A DNA stretch of 36,450 nt, from assembly GCF_004801315.1 (NCBI RefSeq), contig NZ_SSNW01000059.1, forward strand, positions 1 through 36,450, read 5' to 3'. A program made the position numbers and the translations under genes. Source of the stretch: Deinococcus sp. Arct2-2. GTDB taxonomy: Bacteria; Deinococcota; Deinococci; Deinococcales; Deinococcaceae. How positions within the stretch are numbered: the stretch's first letter is position 1; the number at the start of each line of letters is the position of its first letter. Below, piece by piece: positions 26,561-36,450 of the stretch. The notes beneath the pieces were generated by a model. The model was given only the letters and a program-made list of their open reading frames with translations. It made no database searches and was not told the origin of the DNA.

Positions 26561-27321
26561 GCGACAGCCGACAACCGAACGTGAGTCAAGCGGGGCAACA
26601 CCGGGCCGGGCAAGAACTCGTGATCGAACATCTGGCCGCAGGCTACGGCAAGGTGCAAGTCTTGTGGGACGTGAACGTGCGGGTCGGGCCGGGCGAATTC
26701 GTAGCCATGATCGGGGCCAACGGCGCGGGCAAAACGACGACGCTGCGGGCCGTCAGTGGTGTGGTCAAACCCACTGGGGGCCATATCCGGCTCGGCGGGC
26801 ACGACATCACCCGCGCCGCGCCCAGCGAGGTGGTCGCGCTGGGGCTGGGCCACGTTCCAGAAGGCCGCGAACTGTTTGCCATGATGAGCGTGCGCGAGAA
26901 TCTGGAACTCGGCGCGGCCATGCGCCCAGCAGCCAGAGCCGCCCAGCAGCACACGCTGGAGCAGGTCTACACCCTGTTTCCGCGCCTTCAGGAACGCTCG
27001 AAGCAGTTGGCGGGCACCTTATCGGGCGGTGAGCAGCAGATGGTGGCGGTGGGCCGCGCCCTGATGGGTCTTCCCAGCGTATTGGTCGTGGACGAACCCA
27101 GCTTGGGCCTCTCGCCGCTGATGACCCAGACGGTGTTTGAAGCACTCAAGGCCGTGAATGCCGAGGGCGTCAGCGTACTGCTGGTGGAGCAGAATGTGGG
27201 CCTGAGTTTGCGGCTGGCCCACCGCGCCTACGTGCTGGAAAACGGGCAGGTGGTCAAAGAAGGCACCGGGGAAGCGTTGCTGGCCGATCCGGGAGTGCGG
27301 GCCGCGTATTTGGCGCTGTGA
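26557..27321 (+). CDS. Branched-chain-type ABC transporter ATPase, LivF-like, 254 aa
   Basis: ABC ATPase: Walker [10 protein letters not shown] (53-61), the LivF-typical [20 protein letters not shown], signature LSGGEQQ (154-160), Walker [14 protein letters not shown] and switch His replaced by Gln in LLVEQNVGL, as is usual for LivF. ATG 26557 overlaps the LivG stop (ATGA). About 20 residues precede the first strand, longer than most LivF proteins. It is the last gene of the operon; I see no intrinsic terminator before the regulator gene. Confidence 0.92.
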   Translation: MSDSRQPNVSQAGQHRAGQELVIEHLAAGYGKVQVLWDVNVRVGPGEFVAMIGANGAGKTTTLRAVSGVVKPTGGHIRLGGHDITRAAPSEVVALGLGHVPEGRELFAMMSVRENLELGAAMRPAARAAQQHTLEQVYTLFPRLQERSKQLAGTLSGGEQQMVAVGRALMGLPSVLVVDEPSLGLSPLMTQTVFEALKAVNAEGVSVLLVEQNVGLSLRLAHRAYVLENGQVVKEGTGEALLADPGVRAAYLAL

Positions 27322-27369
27322 GACTTGTCCCGTGACACCGCCTGATCTGTTGGCCGCTGCTGGCCCTGA

Positions 27370-27375
27370 TAGCAT
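27370..27375 (+). promoter_or_regulatory. Candidate -10 (TAGCAT) of the STAND/BTAD regulator gene
   Basis: TAGCAT ends 10 nt before ATG 27386 and no SD is present. CTGTTG at 27347-27352 is a weak -35 with a 17-bp spacer. A leaderless transcript would separate the regulator from the upstream operon. Confidence 0.25.
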
Positions 27376-27385
27376 TCCCGGACAC

Positions 27386-30300
27386 ATGACCCCCCATTGG
27401 CGTGATCTGACCTCCTCGCGGCGGGCGCGGTGGCCTGCCGTGCGCGGCGCGGTGGCCCGGCCCCGGCTGGGCGAGGCCCTAGACTCGGCGCGGGTGCTGG
27501 TGGTGGTGGCTCCGGCGGGCTACGGCAAAACCACGGCCCTCGCTGCGGGTGGGCCAGACCGGGGCGGGGAGGGGGGCGCATTGGCATGGCTGACCCTCGA
27601 CGCCGACGACGCCGACCCACAGGTCTTGGCGGCGGGGCTGGCACTGGCCGCCGAAAGTTTGCCGGGCGGCGCGGCAGTGGGAGCGCTGCTGGACGCAGGC
27701 AGTCCTCCCCGGCGGGCGGCGGCGCGGCTGGCCGACGTGCTGGACGCCTGCGCGGGCCTGCTGGTGCTGGATGAGGCCCAACACCTGAGCGGCCCCTTGA
27801 CCGGCGTGATGCTGCGCGAATTGCTGGACTGCGGGGCGGGGCGGGTGGCGCTGCTGTCGCGCACGCCGCTCCCGCTGCTGGAACTGACGCCGCTGGACGC
27901 TGCCGGAGAAGTGGTGCGGCTCTCGGCGGCGGACTTGGCCTTCACGGTGCCTGAAATCGGTGAGTTGTGGCGTGCCCACGGCCTGACCCCGTCTGGCCCA
28001 GAGGTGCAGCTGGCCCACGCCGTGACCGAGGGCTGGCCCATCGCGGCGCGGTTTTTGGCACAGGCGGCGGCACAGGGGCGCGTGCGCCTCAGCGATCTGG
28101 CCGACCTCGACGGCGGTGAGGCGCAACTGGGCACGCTGTTCGACTATTTGGCGCAGGAAGTATTGGGGCCGCTGGAACCGGCAGTGCGGGGCCTCCTCAC
28201 GCGCAGCAGCGTCTTCGAGGAATTGACGCCCGAGCTGTTGGAAGCAGTTCTGGAAGAACCGGACGCGGCGGCCCTCTTGGAAACGCTGGCCGACAGCGGC
28301 ACGTTTCTGATCCGTTCGGGCGAGGCCGGAGCGCAGGTGTACCGCGCCCATCCGTTGTTGCGGGCGCACCTGCGGCGGTTGCTGGAGCCGCCCACCGCGC
28401 AGGACTTGGCGGCACGCGGCGCGGCCTACTTCGAGCAGACGGGGCGGCCCCGCCGTGCCCTCGCCGCCCACCTGCTCTCCGGAGACACGTCGCGGGCGGC
28501 GGCGCTGCTGTCGGTGCATGGGTCGGCGTGGCTGGCGCTGGGGCGGGTCACGTTGGTCGAGCGCAGCCTGAAGCGCTTGCCGCGCACCGTCTGGACACCG
28601 CAGCTGCACGCGCTGGCCGGAGACGCCCTGCGGCTGTCGTCGCGCTACGCCGAGGCGCTGACCGAATACGCGCAGGCCACGCCGCTGGCCCGCGCCCTCG
28701 GAGAAGTGCAGGTGGGCCTCGACACGGTGCAGCCCAACCAGACTTGGGCACCGCTGGACGCCGCCGAAGCGTGGGCCAACGGCAGTGAGCTCTCCCGGGT
28801 GCGGCGGTTCCGGGCCGAAAACCTGCTGAATGCCGGACAGTTGGCAGAGGCCGTGGCGCTGGCCCCGGAGTTGGCTTCCGGCGCACGGTACGCGCTGCGA
28901 ACGGGCGACCTGAACCGGGCCTTGCACCTGGCGTTGGGAGCCGCGCAGGGCGAAGCGGGCGGAGCACGGGCCGCCCAAAACCACCGCGAAGGCTTGTTGC
29001 TGGCCAGCTTTATCTACGCCATTCGGGGAGACGCGCCGGACGCGGCCCGCTGCGCCGAGGCGGGACTGGCCGAAGGCGAGCGGCTGGGCAGTCCGTTCGT
29101 CCGTTCGCTGGCCTTGGCGCGGTTGGGGCACGCCCATCTCACGGCGGGTGACCTCGTGGCGGCGCGGCGGGCCTACGGTCAGGCGCTCGAGATGGCGCAG
29201 GGCGTGGCCGGACGGCTGCGGGCCGAGCCGTTGATGGGGCTGGCGTATCTGGCCGGACAAGCGGGCGACGCCACCTTGGCCGGGACGCTGAAGGCCGAAG
29301 CGCTGGCCCAAACGCAGGGCGACGGCTACATGCTGGCCCTCCTCCACCTGATGACCGCGCTGGGCCACTGGCACGCCGGACACCCGGACGCCGCCGCACT
29401 GGACGCCGCCGAGGAGGCCTTCAGGAGCTGCACCGACGCGTTCGGGTTGGCCTGTGCCGCGCTGGCCCGCTGCGCCGCCGGGGAGGACAACGCGGCGCAG
29501 GCGGCCCAAGGCGCAGCGGCGTATCCGTTTTTGCTGAGCGGGCGCTCGCTGTTTTCACCTTTTCCAGACCGGGCACGGCGGGCGGCGCTGCTGGCCCGGT
29601 TGGTGGCCGCTTCACCGCGCCACCGCGCCGAACTGCTGCCTGCCGCCCACGCCCTCGGGTACGCCGACATGCCCGCCCCCAACGACACGCCGGGGTTCGA
29701 GGTACAGGTGCGGGTGCTGGGGCGCGTGGCCGTGACGCGGGAGAGGGAAAGCCGCCCACGCGACTGGGGCCGGGCCAAAGCGCGCGATCTGCTGATCCTG
29801 CTGGCCGTGCATCCGGGGGGCCTCAGCCGCGAGGCCGCGCAGGAAGCCCTCTTTCCGGGGGCCGATCCGGGGGTGGGCGAACGAAATTTCCGGGTGACGC
29901 TGCACGCCCTCGGACAGGTGCTGGAGGAGGGTGCGCCCAGTGGAGCCTTGCTGGAGCGCGGCGAGTGGATTCGCCTGCGCCCCGGCCCCGACCTGCACAT
30001 CGATTTGCACGCGGCACAGGCGGTGCTAGACAGCCCTGCTGCGGCGTCAGGCCGCTTGGAGGCGTTGGTGGCCCTGCCGCCTGCCTTGGCTCCCACCGAG
30101 CTGGAGGCTGCCGATCAGGTGGCTGCCCGGTACGCCGCCCGCCTGCCCGACGCGCTGACCGAAGAAGCGGTAGCCGCCCTGACTGCGGGCCAGACTGACC
30201 GAGCCGCCCGCGCCGCCGAACGTGCCCTGACCCTCGATCCGGCCCACGAACCCGCCGCCCGCAGCCTGATGCGTGCCCACCAAGCCCGCGCCAACCAGTC

Positions 30301-30403
30301 TGCGGTGCAGCGGGTATACGCGGGCCTGTGTGCGGCTTTGGCAGAACTGGGACTTCAGGCGCTGCCGGAAACCGAGGTGTTGTACCGCAGGCTGACCGGG
30401 TGA
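27386..30403 (+). CDS. STAND ATPase-TPR-winged helix-BTAD transcriptional regulator, 1005 aa
   Basis: A very large regulator. N-terminal MalT/STAND-like ATPase: P-loop [11 protein letters not shown] near residues 41-51 and Walker [13 protein letters not shown]. The central 400 residues are helical TPR-like repeats (for example [28 protein letters not shown], quoted only in part as [16 protein letters not shown]). The C-terminus has an OmpR/SARP-type winged helix ([12 protein letters not shown] to [14 protein letters not shown], about 772-850) and a BTAD domain that ends [20 protein letters not shown]. Such proteins are normally activated by a ligand or partner protein and ATP. ATG 27386 is preferred over GTG 27332 because neither has an SD but 27386 has a -10-like TAGCAT. 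It sits between the two ABC transporters and 124 bp before the 3-hydroxybutyrate dehydrogenase gene, so it is the obvious candidate to control this locus. Confidence 0.88.
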   Translation: MTPHWRDLTSSRRARWPAVRGAVARPRLGEALDSARVLVVVAPAGYGKTTALAAGGPDRGGEGGALAWLTLDADDADPQVLAAGLALAAESLPGGAAVGALLDAGSPPRRAAARLADVLDACAGLLVLDEAQHLSGPLTGVMLRELLDCGAGRVALLSRTPLPLLELTPLDAAGEVVRLSAADLAFTVPEIGELWRAHGLTPSGPEVQLAHAVTEGWPIAARFLAQAAAQGRVRLSDLADLDGGEAQLGTLFDYLAQEVLGPLEPAVRGLLTRSSVFEELTPELLEAVLEEPDAAALLETLADSGTFLIRSGEAGAQVYRAHPLLRAHLRRLLEPPTAQDLAARGAAYFEQTGRPRRALAAHLLSGDTSRAAALLSVHGSAWLALGRVTLVERSLKRLPRTVWTPQLHALAGDALRLSSRYAEALTEYAQATPLARALGEVQVGLDTVQPNQTWAPLDAAEAWANGSELSRVRRFRAENLLNAGQLAEAVALAPELASGARYALRTGDLNRALHLALGAAQGEAGGARAAQNHREGLLLASFIYAIRGDAPDAARCAEAGLAEGERLGSPFVRSLALARLGHAHLTAGDLVAARRAYGQALEMAQGVAGRLRAEPLMGLAYLAGQAGDATLAGTLKAEALAQTQGDGYMLALLHLMTALGHWHAGHPDAAALDAAEEAFRSCTDAFGLACAALARCAAGEDNAAQAAQGAAAYPFLLSGRSLFSPFPDRARRAALLARLVAASPRHRAELLPAAHALGYADMPAPNDTPGFEVQVRVLGRVAVTRERESRPRDWGRAKARDLLILLAVHPGGLSREAAQEALFPGADPGVGERNFRVTLHALGQVLEEGAPSGALLERGEWIRLRPGPDLHIDLHAAQAVLDSPAAASGRLEALVALPPALAPTELEAADQVAARYAARLPDALTEEAVAALTAGQTDRAARAAERALTLDPAHEPAARSLMRAHQARANQSAVQRVYAGLCAALAELGLQALPETEVLYRRLTG

Positions 30404-30514
30404 AACGGATTTTGGTTGAAGGCCCCGTGTATTGGCTCCCAAGCCGACTTGAAAAGCTGCGGAGCAAATCGGAGAGGAAAGAGTCCGGGTAACGGCACAG
30501 TGACGCCCTGCCCG

Positions 30515-30520
30515 TACACT
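30515..30520 (+). promoter_or_regulatory. Candidate -10 (TACACT) of the 3-hydroxybutyrate dehydrogenase gene
   Basis: TACACT ends 7 nt before the ATG at 30528, the ideal distance for a leaderless message. There is no SD and no clear -35. The same hexamer precedes the first ABC operon (21612) and lies upstream of the antiporter (18544). Confidence 0.35.
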
Positions 30521-30527
30521 CCGGCGC

Positions 30528-31322
30528 ATGACCTCTGAACACCCCAGCGCCCCTGTTGAACCCCCCGTTGAACGCTGCGCCCTCGTCACCGGCGGTGCGA
30601 GTGGCATCGGCCTCGCCATCGCTCAGCGCTTTCAGGCCGATGGACTGCGCGTGGCCGTCCTTGACCTTGACCGTCCAGAGGCCCGCGACATCGCCGCGCA
30701 GCACGGCCTGACCTTTATTCCCGCTGACCTGTCGGTGCGGGCCGACTGCCACCGCGCCGTCAGCGAGATGGTGGCCAAGCTGGGGGCACTGGATGTGCTC
30801 GTCAACAACGCCGGGTTTCAGCACATCGACCCGATTGCCGACTTCCCCGAAGACCGCTGGGACGCGATGCTGGCCGTGATGCTGACCGCACCGTTTGTGC
30901 TGACCAAAGCCGCCTGGCCGCACCTGCGGCGCACCGGACAGGGCCGGATCATCAATCTGGCCAGCATTCACGGGCATGTGGCCAGTCCGTTCAAAAGTGC
31001 CTATATCAGTGCCAAACACGGCCTGATCGGGCTGACCCGCACGGCGGCGCTGGAAGCAGGCGAGCAGGGCATCACCGTCAACGCGATCTGTCCGGGCTAT
31101 GTCCGCACGCCGCTGGTAGAGGGCCAGTTGGCCGATCAGGCCCGCACGCGTGGCCTCAGCGTTCAAGAAGTCGAGCGACTCGTGATGCTGGAACCCGCCG
31201 CCATCAAGAAACTGCTGGAGCCGCAGGACGTGGCCGCCCTCGCCAGCTACGTCGCCAGTCCCGCCGCGTGGGGCATGACGGGCGCGGTGCTCGACCTCGA
31301 TCTGGGCTGGACGGCCCGCTGA
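30528..31322 (+). CDS. bdhA: 3-hydroxybutyrate dehydrogenase (SDR family), 264 aa
   Basis: Short-chain dehydrogenase: cofactor loop TGGASGIG (21-28), Asp at the end of strand 2 (AVLDLDR, favouring NAD), NNAG (93-96), catalytic Ser146 in [17 protein letters not shown], Tyr159 and Lys163 (YISAKHG), and [14 protein letters not shown]. The extended motif [11 protein letters not shown] and the [12 protein letters not shown] block are characteristic of D-3-hydroxybutyrate dehydrogenase, which oxidises 3-hydroxybutyrate to acetoacetate. A 12-residue N-terminal extension precedes the fold. The gene lies between the large regulator and the second ABC transporter; a CoA-transferase gene starts at 36378, giving the next enzymatic step. 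Assignment to BdhA rather than another SDR is strong but from motifs only. Confidence 0.87.
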   Translation: MTSEHPSAPVEPPVERCALVTGGASGIGLAIAQRFQADGLRVAVLDLDRPEARDIAAQHGLTFIPADLSVRADCHRAVSEMVAKLGALDVLVNNAGFQHIDPIADFPEDRWDAMLAVMLTAPFVLTKAAWPHLRRTGQGRIINLASIHGHVASPFKSAYISAKHGLIGLTRTAALEAGEQGITVNAICPGYVRTPLVEGQLADQARTRGLSVQEVERLVMLEPAAIKKLLEPQDVAALASYVASPAAWGMTGAVLDLDLGWTAR

Positions 31323-31424
31323 GGGGCATAAACCGGACCGCGGGGCGGGGTGTGACGCTGGTGTAACGCGCCGGGCGTAGCCTCTGGCCTGTACCGACAA
31401 CCCACACAAGGAGGCCACACCAAG

Positions 31425-31463
31425 ATGATGCTCGACACCGCATCCATCCAGTTGAAACTATGA
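31425..31463 (+). CDS. 12-residue leader ORF coupled to the LivG-like gene
   Basis: ATG 31425 is preceded by a perfect AAGGAGG (31408-31414). The ORF encodes MMLDTASIQLKL, then TGA at 31461-31463. That stop overlaps the ATG of the downstream ATPase gene (ATGA, 31460). The downstream start has no SD of its own, so ribosomes finishing this peptide would be the natural source of initiation. No repeated regulatory codon is present, so an amino-acid attenuator is not indicated. Alternatively it is a relic of an older start of the ATPase gene after a frameshift. Confidence 0.5.
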   Translation: MMLDTASIQLKL

Positions 31464-32287
31464 CGGGTCATTCGGCCTCTCATCACTCCCCTTCGGCGGT
31501 TCAGGCTGGCTCCGATATGACCCACAGCGCCGCCCCTGCACTGGCGCTCGAAACCCGTCAACTGGTCAAAGAGTTCCGGGGCTTCCGGGCCACCAACGAC
31601 GTGAGTTTGCAGATTCAGCAAGGGGAAATACACGCCATCATCGGGCCGAACGGGGCAGGGAAGACCACGCTGTTTAATCTGCTGTCGGGTTTCCTGCGGC
31701 CCACGTCAGGCGAGGTCAGGCTGTTCGGAGAACGCATCGACCGCCTGCCGCCTCACCAGATCGTGCGGCGCGGGTTGTCGCGCTCTTTTCAGATCAGCAG
31801 CGTGTTTCAGAGCCTGAGTGTGCGCGGCAACCTGCTGGTGGCCCTGCAATCGGTGACGCGCCTGCCGCACCAATTCTGGACACCGCTGTCCCGGTTGGAA
31901 ACGCTGGGCGCACAGGCCGACCAGATTTTGGCCGAAGTGGGCCTAGAAAGCGCACAGTCCCGCCTCGCTGCCGACCTCAGCCACGGCGAAAAGCGCCAGT
32001 TGGAAATCGGCATTTCCTTGACGCAGCGGCCCAAAGTGCTGCTCCTCGACGAACCGACTTCCGGCATGGGGTCTGAGGGTGTGGCCCGCGTGATCGGGCT
32101 GGTGCGGCAAGTGGCGCAGGGCCGCACGGTGGTGTTGGTCGAGCACAACATGAGCGTGGTCAGCGAATTGGCCGACCGCATCACGGTTCTTCAGTACGGA
32201 CAAGTACTCACCAGCGGCCCCTACAGCGAGATCCAGCGTGATCCACGGGTCATCGAAGCGTATTTGGGCGAGGAGGCGCACGCATGA
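31460..32287 (+). CDS. Branched-chain-type ABC transporter ATPase, LivG-like, second system, 275 aa
   Basis: ABC ATPase: Walker A GPNGAGKTT (62-70), Q-loop SRSFQISSVF, signature LSHGEKRQLEIG, Walker B VLLLDEPTSGM and switch His in LVEHNMSVV. The fold proper begins near residue 28 (ALALETRQLVKEF); the first 27 residues are Ser/His-rich and unlike LivG. ATG 31460 overlaps the leader ORF stop. Met20 at 31517 is an alternative start, but it also lacks an SD. It is the first transporter gene of the second system, whose gene order (G, F, binding protein, H, M) differs from the first. Confidence 0.88.
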   Translation: MTGHSASHHSPSAVQAGSDMTHSAAPALALETRQLVKEFRGFRATNDVSLQIQQGEIHAIIGPNGAGKTTLFNLLSGFLRPTSGEVRLFGERIDRLPPHQIVRRGLSRSFQISSVFQSLSVRGNLLVALQSVTRLPHQFWTPLSRLETLGAQADQILAEVGLESAQSRLAADLSHGEKRQLEIGISLTQRPKVLLLDEPTSGMGSEGVARVIGLVRQVAQGRTVVLVEHNMSVVSELADRITVLQYGQVLTSGPYSEIQRDPRVIEAYLGEEAHA

Positions 32288-32985
32288 CGGCGGCCCTGCT
32301 GGACGTGCGCGACCTGAACGCCTATTACGGCCAGAGCCACGTGCTGCACGGCCTGAATCTGCGGGTCATGCCGGGCGAGGTGGTCAGTCTGCTGGGCCGC
32401 AACGGTGCGGGCAAAACCACCACCCTGAAAAGCATCATGGGCGTGCTGAGGAGCCGCACCGGAAGCGTGACTTTTGACGGCGCAGACGTGTTGCGCCTGC
32501 CCAGCCACCGGATCGCCGCACGGGGCATGGCGTGGGTACCCGAAGAGCGCGGGATTCTGAGCAGCCTCAGCGTGCGCGAAAACGTGGAGTTGCCTCCGGC
32601 GCGGCCCGGCGGCTGGAGTGCCGAGCGGGTGTACGAGACGTTTCCCGTGCTGCGCGAACGCGGCCAGCACCCCGGCAGCAAGTTGTCGGGCGGAGAACAG
32701 CAGATGCTGGCCATCGTGCGGGTCCTGCGGAGCGGCCCGAAACTGCTGCTGCTGGACGAACCCAGCGAAGGCCTCGCGCCCGTGATCGTGCAGCGCATCG
32801 GCGACATGGTGGAGCGCCTGAGCGGTGAAGGGCTGGCCGTGCTGCTGGTCGAACAGAACCTGAAATTCGCTTCCCGCTTGGCCGACCGACATTACGTGTT
32901 CGTCGACGGACGGATCGTGGACGAAGTGAAGCGGGACGACGTGCAGGCCCGCCGTGACGACCTCGTGCGCTACCTGAGCGTCTGA
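32284..32985 (+). CDS. Branched-chain-type ABC transporter ATPase, LivF-like, second system, 233 aa
   Basis: ABC ATPase of LivF type: Walker A GRNGAGKTT (38-46), GMAWVPEERGILSSLSVREN, signature [11 protein letters not shown], Walker B LLLLDEPSEGLAP and LLVEQNLKFA with Gln instead of the switch His, normal for LivF. ATG 32284 overlaps the LivG stop (ATGA). At 233 residues it has the standard LivF length, without the N-terminal extension of the first-system copy. A G-poor leader follows before the binding-protein gene. Confidence 0.92.
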   Translation: MTAALLDVRDLNAYYGQSHVLHGLNLRVMPGEVVSLLGRNGAGKTTTLKSIMGVLRSRTGSVTFDGADVLRLPSHRIAARGMAWVPEERGILSSLSVRENVELPPARPGGWSAERVYETFPVLRERGQHPGSKLSGGEQQMLAIVRVLRSGPKLLLLDEPSEGLAPVIVQRIGDMVERLSGEGLAVLLVEQNLKFASRLADRHYVFVDGRIVDEVKRDDVQARRDDLVRYLSV

Positions 32986-32993
32986 CCGTGCCC

Positions 32994-33076
32994 ATCACAC
33001 CCAATCTCCTTTCGCCTTCCCACAACACTCTCCCTTTCACACAACACCGTCCCTTCTCGCAGCTCTTCACTCCACC
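32994..33076 (+). promoter_or_regulatory. C-rich, G-poor leader with a 19-bp tandem repeat
   Basis: Between the LivF stop and the SD of the binding-protein gene the plus strand is almost free of G in this GC-rich genome. CACAACAC occurs at 33021-33028 and 33040-33047, exactly 19 bp apart, with CCCTT following each. Unstructured C-rich, G-poor RNA is what Rho prefers, and is also typical of ribosome standby sites. Either could set the level of the binding protein or the downstream genes. Confidence 0.4.
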
Positions 33077-33087
33077 GGAGGTTCACC

Positions 33088-34326
<1,239 letters not shown>

Positions 34327-34337
34327 TGGAGGTTCGG

Positions 34338-34406
34338 GTGACGCCCACAGCCCCGCTTCAGGCCGTCCCAACTGAGACAGCGTTGGCCCGGAGCCAGCGC
34401 CCGTGA
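34338..34406 (+). CDS. 22-residue bridging ORF between binding-protein and LivH genes
   Basis: GTG 34338 has TGGAGG 5 nt upstream; an ATG at 34326 in the same frame would overlap the preceding stop by one base (TGATG) and add 4 residues. The ORF ends at TGA 34404-34406, overlapping the GTG start of the LivH-like gene (GTGA, 34403). The peptide begins MTPTAPLQAVPTETAL, is polar and has no known similarity. It probably serves to carry ribosomes across the 76-bp gap rather than to make a functional peptide. Confidence 0.4.
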   Translation: MTPTAPLQAVPTETALARSQRP

Positions 34407-35293
34407 ACACCCAGTTCCTGCTGATTCAGGTGTTCAACGGGTTGGTCAACGGCGCGTTTTATGCCCTGCTGTCGCTGGGGTTGGCGGTCATCTTCGGCAT
34501 GCTCCGCATCGTCAACTTTATGCACGGGGCGCTGTATATGCTGGGCGCGTTCGTGGCGTTTGCGCTGGGGCAGATTCTAGGTTTGGGCTTTTGGCCCTCG
34601 CTGGTGCTGGCCCCGCTGCTGGTGGCCCTGCTGGGCATGGCGCTGGAGCGCACGCTGCTGTCGCGGCTGTACGGCCTAGAGCCGAGCTACAACCTGCTGC
34701 TCACCTTCGGCCTCACGCTGCTGACCCAAGACCTCGTGAAACAGGTGATGCTGTCTCAGTACGCGGTGTCCAGCGCGCCGTACACCACGCCCACCGTCCT
34801 GACTGGGGTCGTCAACCTCGGCTTCGTGGTGTTTCCCAAATACCGCCTGTTTGTCATCGCTCTTGCGCTGGTGGTGTGTCTGGTCACGTGGTTTGTGATC
34901 GAGAAAACCCGTGTGGGAGCCATCGTCCGGGCCAGTACCGAGAATCCGGTGGTGACCCGCTCGCTCGGCATCGACGTGGGCAAATGGGTCACGGGCGTGT
35001 TCGGGGTGGGCGTCGGGCTGGCGGGGTTGGCGGGCGTATTGGCCGCGCCGATCTATTCGGTGGAACCCTACATGGGCGCGGAACTGATCATCACCACCTT
35101 TGCCGTCGTGGTCATCGGGGGCATGGGCAGCATTCTGGGCAGCATCGTGACTGGTTTCGCGGTGGGCGTGTTGGCCGCAGTCGGGGCCGCCGTGTACCCA
35201 CCGATGGCCAATACGCTGGTGTTCGTGCTGATGGCGGTCGTGCTGCTCGTGCGGCCCACGGGTCTGTTCGGGTTGCCGGAGGGGGCCAGATGA
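34403..35293 (+). CDS. Branched-chain-type ABC transporter permease, LivH-like, second system, 296 aa
   Basis: LivH-type permease with about eight helices: LVNGAFYALLSLGLAVIFGMLRIVNFMHGALYMLGAF (the family's opening), YNLLLTFGLTLLTQDLVK, the coupling loop VGAIVRASTENPVVTRSLGI and TTFAVVVIGGMGSILGSIV. GTG 34403 is the only reasonable start; GGAG lies 9 nt upstream and it overlaps the stop of the bridging mini-ORF. Its TGA overlaps the LivM ATG. Confidence 0.92.
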   Translation: MNTQFLLIQVFNGLVNGAFYALLSLGLAVIFGMLRIVNFMHGALYMLGAFVAFALGQILGLGFWPSLVLAPLLVALLGMALERTLLSRLYGLEPSYNLLLTFGLTLLTQDLVKQVMLSQYAVSSAPYTTPTVLTGVVNLGFVVFPKYRLFVIALALVVCLVTWFVIEKTRVGAIVRASTENPVVTRSLGIDVGKWVTGVFGVGVGLAGLAGVLAAPIYSVEPYMGAELIITTFAVVVIGGMGSILGSIVTGFAVGVLAAVGAAVYPPMANTLVFVLMAVVLLVRPTGLFGLPEGAR

Positions 35294-36267
35294 CCGTGCT
35301 GTCTCGCCGGGCTGCCACCACGCAACGGGAAAGAATGAGCCGGGCCATCTGGCTGGTGTTGCTGGGGCTGCTGCTGCTGGTGTTGCCCCGGCTGGTGTAC
35401 CCGGTGCTGGCGCTCGACATTTTGGCGTGGGGCCTGTTTGCTGTGGCGTTCGATCTGTTGTTCGGCTTCAGCGGCCTGCTCTCGTTCGGTCACGCGGCAT
35501 TTTGGGGCAGCAGCGCTTACGCCACGGCCTTTTTGCTCAGTCATGGTCAGAGTGTGCCGGTGGCCATTGTGGGCGGCCTGCTCAGTGCGCTGCTGCTGGC
35601 CGTCCCCATCGGCTTTCTCAGTGTCCGCAGCGTCGGCATCTACTTCAGCATGATCACGCTCGCCTTTGCCCAAATGGTGTCGTTTCTGGCCCTGCAATGG
35701 ACTGCGGTCACGGGCGGAGAAAACGGCCTTCAGGGCTTTGCGCGGCCCTCTGTTCTGGGGCTGGACTTTTCCAACAGCACCACCCGCTATTACGTGTGTC
35801 TCGCCTTGTTCGCAGCGGGTTTTCTGGTGGCCTACCGGATGGTTCGCAGCCCCTTCGGTCAGGCGTTACAGGCCATCCGTGACAACGAGCAACGCGCCCA
35901 AAGCATCGGCTACAACCCGTTCCGCTTCAAATTCACCGCGTTCCTGATCAGTGCGGGGCTGGCCGGGCTGTCGGGCAGCATGTACGCCTTTGGGCACGGG
36001 GTCGTCAGTCTGGAAGTGGTGAACTGGCGCACGTCGGGCGAAGTGGTGATGATGACGCTGCTGGGCGGCACGACTACCCTGTTTGGCCCGGTCATCGGCG
36101 CGGGGCTGGTGCTGCTGCTGCGCGACCTGCTCACCACCGCCAACCTTCCGGTAGGCATCGTGACCGGGCTGGTGTTCGTGCTGGCCGTCCTATTTTTCCG
36201 CGCTGGCTTGGTCGGAACCGTGCAGCACTGGCTGAGACGCAAGTCGGCAGACGACGATAGACACTAG
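35290..36267 (+). CDS. Branched-chain-type ABC transporter permease, LivM-like, second system, 325 aa
   Basis: LivM-type permease: a first helix after a basic N-terminus (SRAIWLVLLGLLLLVLPRLV), FDLLFGFSGLLSFGHAAFWG, VRSVGIYFSMITLAFAQM, the coupling loop AIRDNEQRAQSIGYNPFRFK and a final helix near VTGLVFVLAVLFF. The frame is open far upstream, but ATG 35290 overlaps the LivH stop (ATGA) and gives the normal length. The stop is followed by 110 bp before the CoA-transferase gene, so the transporter genes and the enzyme may share a transcript. Confidence 0.92.
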   Translation: MTVLSRRAATTQRERMSRAIWLVLLGLLLLVLPRLVYPVLALDILAWGLFAVAFDLLFGFSGLLSFGHAAFWGSSAYATAFLLSHGQSVPVAIVGGLLSALLLAVPIGFLSVRSVGIYFSMITLAFAQMVSFLALQWTAVTGGENGLQGFARPSVLGLDFSNSTTRYYVCLALFAAGFLVAYRMVRSPFGQALQAIRDNEQRAQSIGYNPFRFKFTAFLISAGLAGLSGSMYAFGHGVVSLEVVNWRTSGEVVMMTLLGGTTTLFGPVIGAGLVLLLRDLLTTANLPVGIVTGLVFVLAVLFFRAGLVGTVQHWLRRKSADDDRH

Positions 36268-36377
36268 AAGGCGTGAAGCCTGTATCAGAGAGAGATGGGT
36301 AGGGCGGATCAAGTCTGACAACCGATGAATTGCATCCCAGATGCGACCCGACGGACAGCCAACAGACAGGAGGTGGA

Positions 36378-36450
36378 ATGAACAAAGTTGTTGAGAGTGC
36401 GGCTGAGGCCTTGCGTGGGATTGTGCAGGATGGACAGACCATTGCGGTGG
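36378..36450 (+). CDS. 3-oxoacid CoA-transferase subunit A (start only)
   Basis: The window ends after 24 codons. The N-terminus MNKVVESAAEALRGIVQDGQ, continuing TIAV, matches the beginning of the alpha subunit of succinyl-CoA:3-oxoacid CoA-transferase (ScoA/AtoD type), where the next residues are normally a Gly-Gly-Phe-Gly motif. AGGAGG lies 7 nt before the ATG. The enzyme moves CoA from succinyl-CoA to acetoacetate, the step after 3-hydroxybutyrate dehydrogenase. Being partial, assignment rests on the N-terminal pattern and the context. Confidence 0.65.
   Translation, partial: MNKVVESAAEALRGIVQDGQTIAV

Noticed and set aside
27479..29509. 676-codon open frame on the minus strand opposite the large regulator
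   Set aside because: The regulator frame has clear domains; the antisense frame is Arg/Gln/Pro-rich with no motif and is a typical high-GC shadow.

Overview
The window is GC-rich bacterial DNA with tightly packed genes, ATGA/GTGA start-stop overlaps, frequent GTG starts, and several ATGs that have a TANNNT hexamer 7-10 nt upstream and no Shine-Dalgarno (SD), which looks leaderless. This style, plus a small RNA ligase beside an HD-polynucleotide kinase fusion, several LysM/M23 envelope proteins and a 3-hydroxybutyrate/CoA-transferase locus, points to Deinococcus or a close relative. That assignment is an inference; no rRNA or other marker gene is present.

Left part (1-7303): a broken IS3-type transposase remnant (about 264-758), then a leftward pair of a giant helical-repeat (HEAT-like) protein and a stand-alone TOPRIM protein. 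Diverging from it is a rightward two-gene nucleic-acid end-repair operon: an RNA ligase-type nucleotidyltransferase, and a protein fusing an HD phosphohydrolase to a P-loop 5'-OH kinase. Together these could heal and seal broken RNA or DNA ends.

Middle part (7625-20057): a cell-envelope cluster with two divergent paralogous LysM-M23 peptidases and an operon of an M23 peptidase plus a LysM/beta-propeller protein. It continues with a SAM methyltransferase and an MFS exporter, a two-component system (GAF histidine kinase and LuxR-type regulator), an NPCBM lipoprotein, and a K+/H+ antiporter gene interrupted by an in-frame TGA where relatives are expected to have a Trp codon.

Right part (20329-36450): probably a carboxylate or ketone-body uptake and catabolism locus. 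A MetX-like alpha/beta hydrolase gene diverges from a six-gene operon (periplasmic binding protein, alpha/beta hydrolase, and LivH/LivM/LivG/LivF-type ABC transporter parts). Next come a 1005-residue STAND-ATPase/TPR/winged-helix/BTAD regulator, a 3-hydroxybutyrate dehydrogenase, a second complete branched-chain-type ABC transporter in a different gene order (LivG-LivF-binding protein-LivH-LivM), and the first 24 codons of a 3-oxoacid CoA-transferase subunit A. The inferred working model is import of a 3-hydroxybutyrate-like compound, possibly also an ester or oligomer for the hydrolase, oxidation to acetoacetate and activation to acetoacetyl-CoA. Unusual control elements here include two coupled mini-ORFs, an intercistronic GC-rich hairpin and a G-poor C-rich leader.
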